This document shows positions 39,201 through 47,877 of a DNA stretch of 64,000 nucleotides, piece after piece (the first letter of the stretch is position 1; each line of letters begins with the position of its first letter). Made by a program: the position numbers and the translations under genes. The notes beneath the pieces are model-generated. The model saw only the letters and a list, made by a program, of their open reading frames with translations. It did no database searches and had not been told where the DNA came from. The DNA is from Arthrobacter sp. B1I2 (GTDB taxonomy: Bacteria; Actinomycetota; Actinomycetes; Actinomycetales; Micrococcaceae), in the NCBI RefSeq assembly GCF_030816485.1, contig NZ_JAUSYC010000001.1, positions 3,844,001 through 3,908,000 on the forward strand. Reading direction: 5' to 3'.

Positions 39201-40708
39201 GGGCCGGACCGTTTGGCCGCCGCTTCGCGGGCATCCACCAGGTCCTCAAGGCGGGCAACCAGGGAGGAGCCGCCGGCGGAACCGGCAGCCAGGTGGTCCC
39301 CGCCCAGGGGGCTGTGGCCCGAGCCCACGTGCGGCAGCCACTGCAGCCAGTTCCAACGCCCGCGGGACTGGGCGGAGGTGATGGCGGTGAGGACCACCTC
39401 GGCCGGGGAATGCAGTCCCACCAGTTGCAGCACCATGGCACGGGCTACGTCGTCCACCAGGCCGCGGGCGCCGGCAATTCCCAGAGCCCCGGAGGTGCGC
39501 AGCTGGGACACCACGGGGACGCCTTCGATCTCGCTGAACTGCTTGATGCAGTCCTGGATTTCGCGGCTGTACTGGACCTCCGTGTCGTTATTGGAGGGCT
39601 CCTCCAGCGGAATTCGGGAGGGCGCGGTCCCCAGTCCGAACCGCAGGCCCAGGAAGGAGGAGTGCTCCGGCCGGTGTGTCCACAGCAGCGGCCCGAGCTT
39701 GTAGATGGCGTCCACGGTGTCGCTGACGGACGGTGCTTCCTGCAGCCGGACCGCCCGTTCCACCTGCTGCAGCTCGGTGAGGTCCTGGCGGAAGGCTGCC
39801 ATGGAGGCGCGGAACTGCTTGAGCTGTTCTTTTTGCTGCTTCCGGGTCCGCATCTTCTGGTCCACGTAATGGCCCACGATGAACAGGGGCATCATCAGCA
39901 TGAACACCATGGAAAGCACGTTTTGAGTGACCGCAAAAATGACAGCACCCATCATCAGGGGCGCCACCAGCATGATGTAAGGGAACGGGTGGTCCTCGGG
40001 GCGCTTGGGCCCGGCAGGAAGGACCCGCTTGGGCACTTCGAAGCGGGGAACCACCCGCGGCGAGCGGTTGAAGTCCACCAGGGGCGACGTCGGTGCTGCC
40101 GCGTGGTTGTGCCCCAGTGGCACCACGGTGACGGTGGTGTCACCCAGGGTGACGGTGTCGGAGGAGTTGAGGGTTGCCCGCGTGACGGGCAGGCCGTCCA
40201 TCAGGAGGCCGTTCGCGGAGTTGGTGTCAACGATCTCGATGCCCTCGCCCACCGTGATCCGGGCGTGCCGTTTGGAGGTGAGCGGGTCCGCCAGCCGGAT
40301 GTCCACGTCCCGGTCCCGGCCGATGTAGCTGGTACCGGTGGGCAGCGAAAATTCGCGCCCGACGTCGGGCCCGGACAGCACGCGCAGGGTCGCCGCCGCC
40401 GGTCCCCGGCCGGCGCCGGCCTCGTGGAACTGCTTGCTGACCTGGGCCAGCGACACCACCGAGCCGGGACGCAGGCCTGATTCCAGGAGGTTGTCCTCCC
40501 GGGCCAGGATGTTCCCGCTGATGCCGGCGCCCACGAAGGCTTCGTCGATGCGCAGGGAAAGGTTGTCCGGGGCAGGCGTGCCCTTGCGGTCCGGGTCCGC
40601 CGCCCACAGCACGGTGGCGATGTCGGCCACGGTGGCCATGCCGTCCACCGTGACGGCCAGGTCCTTGGCGTCGGCGGGTTCGCGGCGGAGTGTCAGCCGG
40701 ATCCTCAT
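36263..40708 (-). CDS. EssC/EccC-like FHA + FtsK/SpoIIIE ATPase (type VII secretion-like)
   Basis: A 1481-residue membrane ATPase, the same size as staphylococcal EssC. Residues 1-100 are a ubiquitin-like fold. The FHA domain is at about 105-200 (SYIGRDRDVDIRLADPLTSK, then RHARI). Two membrane segments are at about 240-285, followed by a helical stretch. There are three ATPase modules: D1 Walker A GTTGAGKSEF near 695 with Walker B IIIVDEFAAL; D2 GTGGSGKSAAL near 1025 with degenerate VLVDGMSAF; D3 GPPGAGRTVAL near 1300 with EGLTEF, both motifs degenerate. In known systems such proteins drive WXG100-type export. It overlaps the preceding gene in ATGA. No WXG100 gene is in view. Confidence 0.92.
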   Translation of the reverse strand: MRIRLTLRREPADAKDLAVTVDGMATVADIATVLWAADPDRKGTPAPDNLSLRIDEAFVGAGISGNILAREDNLLESGLRPGSVVSLAQVSKQFHEAGAGRGPAAATLRVLSGPDVGREFSLPTGTSYIGRDRDVDIRLADPLTSKRHARITVGEGIEIVDTNSANGLLMDGLPVTRATLNSSDTVTLGDTTVTVVPLGHNHAAAPTSPLVDFNRSPRVVPRFEVPKRVLPAGPKRPEDHPFPYIMLVAPLMMGAVIFAVTQNVLSMVFMLMMPLFIVGHYVDQKMRTRKQQKEQLKQFRASMAAFRQDLTELQQVERAVRLQEAPSVSDTVDAIYKLGPLLWTHRPEHSSFLGLRFGLGTAPSRIPLEEPSNNDTEVQYSREIQDCIKQFSEIEGVPVVSQLRTSGALGIAGARGLVDDVARAMVLQLVGLHSPAEVVLTAITSAQSRGRWNWLQWLPHVGSGHSPLGGDHLAAGSAGGSSLVARLEDLVDAREAAAKRSGPDLRPGIDPLKHELEEPVLPSVLVIVEDDAPVDRGRLTRLAERGPDSGVHVLWVATEVQALPAACRDFMVVDGDHGTTTGQVRLGRHTYPVSCESVDAELAAQLARMLAPVVDVGKPVNDDSDLPRAVSYATLIGNDFLDNPQAVAERWTENNSVHATAVANRKDNGTLRALVGSKGIEPLYLDLKNEGPHALVGGTTGAGKSEFLQSWVMGMAAAYSPDRVSFLFVDYKGGAAFADCINLPHTVGLVTDLSPHLVRRALTSLRAELHYREQLLNRKKAKDLLALHREADPDAPPYLIIIVDEFAALASDVPEFVDGVVDVAARGRSLGLHLILATQRPAGVIKDNLRANTNLRVALRMADEEDATDILGVPDAAYFDPAIPGRGAAKTGPGRIQGFQTGYAGGWTTDKPQRPQIDIVEMAFGSGPSWEAPAPDKPAAPEPAGPNDIARMTSTIVHAADTLAIKPPRKPWLDELAKTYDFSKLPNPRTDEQLLLGVADDPVHQDQPTVFYEPDRDGNMAIYGTGGSGKSAALRGIAIAAAVTPRGGPVHVYGIDCGSAGLRMLEELPHVGEIINGDDVERVGRLLRLLRDIAELRSAQFAEVRASTIVEYRKLANRPDEKRIFVLVDGMSAFREAYEHSKLSGLWDIFLQLATDGRTLGIHLVVTGDRPNAVPASLLASIQRRLVLRLSSEDDYISLDVPRDVLTATSPPGRGLLDGLEVQLAVLGGNSNLALQAREVHKLSEAMLRQGLETAPGIERLPEQVDLDVLPAGSPDLPVIGVDDESLQPAEIMARGPLLLAGPPGAGRTVALVTLAYALRRSNPAVELIYLASRRSAVASLPIWNRAVVGPDDLAEVVEDLVEHSTGNPGTVAIFIEGLTEFTDTIAESGMAQLVTASLKADQWVVGESESSTWSSAWQLAQPFKSGRRGLLLNPGDIEGDSLLNTSLGRVSPDFIPGRGYVVGRGKARKIQVALPPENRD

Positions 40709-41409
40709 CCTTCGTCCACGCCCCTCATCTTTTCCAGCAGGTACAGGTCATCGGAGGTCACCAGGTGCGTGGTGACGGCGTGCTCCACCAGCCGTGCCCG
40801 GCGGTTGGTGGCGAGCTTGCCGCCGCCGCCCCGCAGTCCCACAACGCCCACCCGGTCCAGCTTGTCGCAGACGTTGTCCAGTTTGCGGTTGAAGCGGGTC
40901 AGTGCCCAGCCCAGGGTCTTGGCGGCGGCCGCGGAGGACGGGATGCTGCTGAAACCGGTGCCTTCGCGCCGGAGCACAGGCTCGGCGAGCGCCACGATCA
41001 GCGCCTTCTGCGCGTCCGTGAAGACCACGGGTCCGATGGTGGTGTCCCCGCTGCTGGCGCCCTCCCTGGCTTCCTGCCGGAAGGACGGCGTTTTCAGGTG
41101 CACGGCGAACTCATAGGTGGTGGGCCCGGCCGTGAAGATGACGTTGGTGTGGCTGAACACGAGCGGTATCCGGGCGCCGGGTGACAGCCAGGCCTGCATG
41201 CCGCCGGAGGCGTCGGCCACCGTGGCCGAGAGCATGCCGCCCACGTTGCTGAGCCACCAGATGCCGTCATAGCGGGCCACCTGCAGGAACTGCCGGTGCA
41301 GGTACGGGTTGTCGTCCACCTCAAGATCGCCTTCGCGGCCGATATTGAAGATGTCCTCATCCGATGGTTCGTACCACTCGCCACAGAAATCTATTGCTAG
41401 ATCCCCCAT
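40705..41409 (-). CDS. Small FHA-like regulatory protein with C-terminal winged-helix-like region
   Basis: A 234-residue cytoplasmic protein. Residues 15-110 look like a degenerate FHA fold: FNIGREGDLEVDDN, then HRQFLQVARYDGIWWLSNVG, which keeps Gly-Arg, Asp-Asn and His-Arg but not the usual Ser. Residues 135-230 (DAQKALIVALAEPVLRREGT, then AKTLGWALTRFNRKLDNVCD) are helical and resemble a winged-helix domain. It may read phosphorylation by the adjacent kinase and pass it to the ATPase; this is inference. ATG 41409 has GAGGAGG 8 bases upstream. Its stop overlaps the ATPase start. Confidence 0.75.
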   Translation of the reverse strand: MGDLAIDFCGEWYEPSDEDIFNIGREGDLEVDDNPYLHRQFLQVARYDGIWWLSNVGGMLSATVADASGGMQAWLSPGARIPLVFSHTNVIFTAGPTTYEFAVHLKTPSFRQEAREGASSGDTTIGPVVFTDAQKALIVALAEPVLRREGTGFSSIPSSAAAAKTLGWALTRFNRKLDNVCDKLDRVGVVGLRGGGGKLATNRRARLVEHAVTTHLVTSDDLYLLEKMRGVDEG

Positions 41410-41506
41410 GATCTGTGCCTCCTCAAGGCAGAACTGTTCCGGTAGCCGGAGTGCTGATAATGCGGTGTTGCCAGGTGCGCATGCAGGGATGCCATACGGC
41501 CGAAGA

Positions 41507-43272
<1,766 letters not shown>

Positions 43273-43276
<4 letters not shown>

Positions 43277-45249
43277 GGAATCTCCTCAAAACGCAGTGAG
43301 ATGTTGTCGCCCAGCTCTGCGATGTCGCCGTCCAGCAGGATGGCCATCTCGTTCTGGGCCAGGCGGCGCGGCGGCTGGCCCTCCCGGACCAGGACGGTGC
43401 CGTTGGTGGCCTTGAGGTCGCAGAGCATCACGTGCCAGCCCTCGAGCCGCACCTCAACATGGGACCTGGAGATGTCCCCGCCCGGGCTCGCCACCTGGAC
43501 GAGCCGCGGCATCACACCGCCCTGGACCCGGGACACGGACGGCTGCCGGCCGATGACCATCGACTGGTCGAGGTCCAGCAGTTCGCCGGTGGACAAGCGC
43601 ATCCGCCCCAGTCTCGGGCGGGAGACCTGCACGGCATCCGGCAACAGTGCCGCCCCGCAGGCCCTGCACTGGGCACGGGTGGGTGGATTGGCGTGGCCCT
43701 GTGCGCAGACGCGGGCCAGTACCAGCGGGCCCCCGGCGGCGTCCTGTTGTGCGGCCGGTGCCTTGGCCGCCGGACCGGACGGCGTTCCCGGAAGGCTGCT
43801 TTTCATGACCGTCTGGCCGTCGTGGTCGGGGTCGAAGCCGGCAGCCGGTTCCTGGGCAGGGGCGGGTATCTGGGAGGTTGCAGCCCCGGCAGCGGGCATT
43901 TGCGCATTCTGTGGCGACGGCGGGGTGCCAAGGGTTGGCGGTGCGCTGGGCGCTGGCGCTGCCGCTGCTTTCTGGGCGCCGGGCGCCGCTCCCCCCGTGC
44001 GCCAGGGTACAGAGTCGATGAGGACGCCGGTGGAAGCAGGACGGGGCGGGACGGCAGCCTCTTCGTCCGTGCTGGTGCCGGCTCCGGATTCCTGCCCGCC
44101 TTCGCCTTCCGGTGCTGTCCCCGAACCGGCTGACGGGACGTCCGGGCCCGCGTCCGCCGCAGATCCAAGGGCGGCCAGCGGTTCCGCGGCGGGCAGGGCA
44201 GGCGTCTGCTGCGGGGAAACGTGGCCCGAATCGGCATCGGGTTCCTCACGCACGGCGGCGTCTTCGATGTTCCGCATCACGGTGCGGTCCCACAAATGGT
44301 CATAGGACGAGGTCATCTCCACGGCAGGTGAGGCATCCGCTTCGTCTGGGGCAGCGCCGGCCGGGTCTGCACTGGTTGCGTCCAGGCCGATGGGTTCACC
44401 CGCGGCTGCCCCAATAAACTCCCCGTCCGAACCGATAACGGCGTCAGGGGCAATAGTGGCGTCAGGATCAAGGCCACGCGCGGCGGACGCTGGATCCAAA
44501 TCCCCGTCATCCGGGCGTTCATCGTCCGGGTCCTCGTCAATGACTCCCAGCACCGTCTCGGCAGAGGCCCCGTGCTCGGGAAGGAGCGTGGTCTCGGGCA
44601 GGAGCGTGGTCCCGGGCAGGTCCTCCGGCTCCGGGAGAACGGCAGCAGGCGGCATATCGGTGGCCGGCACAACGGCGGCGGGAGGATCCACTGCAGCAAC
44701 GGCTGCAACAGCGCTGTCCGCTGCAGCCGCACCGACGACAGCAGCCGCACCACCGGCAGCGGCGGGGCCATCGACAACAGGCGGGCCGGACGGCGCACCC
44801 AGGGTCAGCGACTGCAGCAGCACCACGCCCTCACCAAGCGGCAGTTCAGGTTGTCCAGCAGCTTGCCCCGCAGCACGGGTGCCATCACCTGCGATATCCA
44901 CCCGGCACGTGCCGGGTACCACGAACCTTCGTTCGTTCCAGGTGGTCACGTCCCGTCCGTCAAGGTCCACCGCTCCCCCGGGCTGTTCCACGGTGAGGGT
45001 GATGCCGCCGCGCAGGAAGACCCGCAGCGACCCGTTGAAGTCCAGGATGCCGAAGGCCGGCATGCGGGTGAGGGATCCGCCGCAACTGGTGGTCACGGCC
45101 GCGAGGACTTCGTGCGGCTCGGGCCGGCCGGCCAGGAGCTCCCACAATGCACCCGCCAGTTCAGCAGGGGATTCGGGGCCCAGGAGCACTGCGGTGCGGG
45201 ACCTGACAATGCCCAGCCAGGTGCCGGGAACGTAGCTAGCGGCGGTCAT
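43273..45249 (-). CDS. Zinc-ribbon + FHA domain protein with long Ala/Pro/Glu-rich middle
   Basis: A 658-residue protein. Residues 1-150 form an N-terminal domain of unknown fold (ASYVPGTWLGIVRSRTAVLL; LDFNGSLRVFLRGGITLTVE). Residues 150-515 are low-complexity Ala/Pro/Glu/Ser sequence. A zinc ribbon follows (CAQGHANPPTRAQCRACGAA) near 522-542. The C-terminal FHA domain is at about 555-658 with GRQPSVSRV, SRSHVEVRLEGWHVMLCDLK and TNGT. FHA domains bind phospho-Thr, and kinase and phosphatase genes flank it. Its start overlaps the PP2C gene end by 14 bases and its stop overlaps the kinase start. Confidence 0.85.
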
Positions 45250-46171
45250 CGTCCGGCTCCCCGTCGTTGTCGGCGGCGTTCTCCGCCGGGTCGGGCAGGG
45301 GCTGCGTCACGGCTTCGGATGCCTGCGGCCGCGGCAGCGTCACTTCGTCCCCGTCAGCGGAGGTGAGGCGGGGCGCGGTGGTGCCCGCGCCGTCGTCGTT
45401 CGACACGTTCCTTGCGTCCACCACGATGGCCGTCACGTTGTCCCGCCCACCCCTGCGCAGCGCGGCCTGGATCAGGGCGTCCACTGCCTCCTGCGGCTCC
45501 GCCACGGTGCTGAGGATCCGGAGGATGTCGTCGTCTGCCAGTTCCCCGGTCAGGCCGTCGGAGCAGACCAGGACACGGTCGCCTTCCTCGACGGGGAGGA
45601 GCCAGTAGTCCGCCTCCGTCTCATCCCCCGTACCCAGGGCCCGGGTGACCACGTGCCGGCGGGGGTGGACGGTGGCTTCCTGGGCGGTGATTTCGCCCGC
45701 GTCCACGAGTTCCTGGACCTCCGAGTGGTCCACGCTGATCTGTTCGAAGCGTCCCTGGCTGAGCCGGTAGGTGCGGGAGTCGCCGATGTTCAGGACCAGC
45801 CAGTACGGGATGCCCATCTGTTCCACGATGACCGCGCCGGTGAGGGTGGTCCCGGCACGGGCTCCGGTGGCCTCACGGATGGAGTTGTCCGCACGGACCA
45901 GGTACTGCTGGAGGACGGCCGCCGTGATGCTCCGCTCCCCCGTGGCCACCTGGGGGATTCCGGCGAGGGCCCGCACGCACAGGCCGCTGGCGATTTCACC
46001 GGCCTCATGCCCGCCCATGCCGTCAGCCACGGCGAAGACGGGATCGGCGGCGATATAGGAGTCCTCGTTCAGCTCCCGGCGGAGTCCCCTGTCCGTCCCG
46101 TAGCCGTAGGTGAGGCTAAGTCCCGGCCCCGGCTGGATGGTTGGGGAAACACTGGCGGGGTGCTGGTTCAT
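45236..46171 (-). CDS. PP2C-family Ser/Thr protein phosphatase
   Basis: A 311-residue PPM phosphatase with all 11 motifs recognisable: RELNEDSYIA (first metal Asp), FAVADGMGGHEAG near residue 50, LNIGDSRTYRL, LVCSDGLTGELADD and the final GGRDNVTAIVVD near 250. The C-terminal 60 residues are acidic and flexible. It is cytoplasmic, with no membrane segment, and is the natural counterpart of the kinase two genes downstream. Its start and stop overlap its neighbours (ATGA with the RDD/FHA gene upstream). Confidence 0.93.
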   Translation of the reverse strand: MNQHPASVSPTIQPGPGLSLTYGYGTDRGLRRELNEDSYIAADPVFAVADGMGGHEAGEIASGLCVRALAGIPQVATGERSITAAVLQQYLVRADNSIREATGARAGTTLTGAVIVEQMGIPYWLVLNIGDSRTYRLSQGRFEQISVDHSEVQELVDAGEITAQEATVHPRRHVVTRALGTGDETEADYWLLPVEEGDRVLVCSDGLTGELADDDILRILSTVAEPQEAVDALIQAALRRGGRDNVTAIVVDARNVSNDDGAGTTAPRLTSADGDEVTLPRPQASEAVTQPLPDPAENAADNDGEPDDDRR

Positions 46172-47877
46172 GCCTGTCCTAGGTAAAAGGTACGGTCTCC
46201 AAAGTGCACGGTGGATCCCGGGGTAACAAACGTGGGGACGCCCGGCACCAGGGGGGTGCGCAGGCCGTCCGGGGTGGTGACGGCGCTTCCGTTGGTTGAC
46301 TGCCGGTCCGTCACCCAGATGCCTGCGCCGTCGGTGAGCAGGTGCAGGTGGGTCTTGGAGATGGAGCGCCCCGGATCATCCACGGCCAGCAGCTGGGCGT
46401 GCTGTTCCCCGGCCTGGCCCACGGGGTTGCGGCCCACCAGGACGCTGCGGTCCAGCTGGAAGTCGCGGCCGTCGTCCAGGCGGATGCGGAGGACGGCCAC
46501 GGGGGCCGGACCGCCGGTTCCGGGGCGCACCTGGGTGCGTTCGACGTCGTCGTCCACGTGCTGCGGAGCCACCCGGTGGCCTGCTGCGGAACCGGCTGGA
46601 ACGGCACCTGGCAGGATACCCTGCGGCACACCCTGGGCAGAAGCGGCCGGCGGCGCGAACGACGCCGGCGCGGTATAGGGCATCGTCTGCGACGGCATGG
46701 TGGCCGACGGCGAAGGTGCCGGGGGCGCCGGAGCGTGCGGCACCTGCGGGTAGGCTGCCGGCGTCTGCGCTGCTGGGGCTTGCGGCACCGGCGCGTGGGG
46801 TGCCTGCTGTGACGGTGCTTGCGGCGCCGGCGACGGGGACCCGGCAGCGCGGGGTGCGCTGGCGCCGGCCACCGGGGACAACACCTGCTGCACGGGCGGA
46901 AGGTCCAGGGGCGCGAAGCTGTACGGGCCCTGGATGCCGCCGGTGGCGATGGGGTCGCGGCCTGCCTTGACGTCGAAAACCAGGGTCTTGGCGACGGTGT
47001 CATTCCAGCCGCGCAGGCCGCCGTTCTTGTCCCACCGGTTGGAAACAACCACCAGCACGGCCCATACCGAGCCGGCAAGGAGCAGCGGACCAACGATGAA
47101 CAGGGCGGCGTCGAACCACTTGAAGACTACTACCAGCACCGCAGACAGCACGGCCAGCAGGATGCCCGCCCCCGTGATGAGGCCCCGCAGGAACACAGCA
47201 CCGGCGCCCGGCGCATAGCCGTCCTGGTCCGCGCTGCGGATACCCATCAGCAGGTTGCCGGGCGTCTTGCCGGTGCGCGCCTCCAGGCCGAGAACCACGA
47301 ACAGGTAGGCCAGGGTCAGGCCAAGGCCAATGCCGCCGAACAACACCAGGGAGGAGGTGTCATAGACAATAAAGCCGCCGCTCCTGGTCCGGCTGATCCC
47401 GGCGAATCCAATGGCAAACGTCACCACCAGCACCGCCACGCCGGGCAGCCAGTCGATGACGGCAGCACCAAGCCGCTTGCCCGCCGCAGCCGGAACAAGC
47501 TGAAGGTTCACTGCCATTCCCGTTCCTCCCCCTGGAGCGGCCTCCACCCTTGCGGAGCCGCCGGTCCTGCCCGGCCCGGTGCCCGTGTGCAGGCTACCCC
47601 TGCGCAAAGGACCGGCGTGCGCGCTGCCCGTAAGTGCGGTGCCCGCCGGCACTCCTGCCGGGGGCCTTTCTACTATCGGGATAGTACCGGGAATCCCGGG
47701 CGCGTGCGCGGGGCGCGCTTGCCCGGGATCGTTGCCGCCGTGGTCCACGGGAAGGTCCGGGGTGCGGGGGCGGCGCGCCGCCCGGTTGGACAGCGGCGCG
47801 CCGCAGGCCGTGCAAAAGGTGGCACCCGCGCGGATGTGCTGTTGGCAGTGCGGGCAACGTTCGGCGTCAGAGGTCAC
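46168..47877 (-). CDS. Zinc-ribbon + RDD membrane domain + FHA protein
   Basis: A 569-residue protein. A zinc ribbon is at 8-29 (CPHCQQHIRAGATFCTACGA), then a Pro/Gly linker. The RDD domain with four membrane segments is at about 130-300 (GKRLGAAVIDWLPGVAVLVV; ARTGKTPGNLLMGIRS). A long Ala/Pro/Gln-rich linker follows, and a C-terminal FHA domain at about 470-569 (LDRSVLVGRNPVGQ, GRSISKTHLHLLTD, DRQSTNGS). It probably brings a phospho-Thr reader to the membrane. The start GTG 47877 overlaps the stop of the transglutaminase-like gene (GTGA). Confidence 0.88.
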   Translation of the reverse strand: MTSDAERCPHCQQHIRAGATFCTACGAPLSNRAARRPRTPDLPVDHGGNDPGQARPAHAPGIPGTIPIVERPPAGVPAGTALTGSAHAGPLRRGSLHTGTGPGRTGGSARVEAAPGGGTGMAVNLQLVPAAAGKRLGAAVIDWLPGVAVLVVTFAIGFAGISRTRSGGFIVYDTSSLVLFGGIGLGLTLAYLFVVLGLEARTGKTPGNLLMGIRSADQDGYAPGAGAVFLRGLITGAGILLAVLSAVLVVVFKWFDAALFIVGPLLLAGSVWAVLVVVSNRWDKNGGLRGWNDTVAKTLVFDVKAGRDPIATGGIQGPYSFAPLDLPPVQQVLSPVAGASAPRAAGSPSPAPQAPSQQAPHAPVPQAPAAQTPAAYPQVPHAPAPPAPSPSATMPSQTMPYTAPASFAPPAASAQGVPQGILPGAVPAGSAAGHRVAPQHVDDDVERTQVRPGTGGPAPVAVLRIRLDDGRDFQLDRSVLVGRNPVGQAGEQHAQLLAVDDPGRSISKTHLHLLTDGAGIWVTDRQSTNGSAVTTPDGLRTPLVPGVPTFVTPGSTVHFGDRTFYLGQA

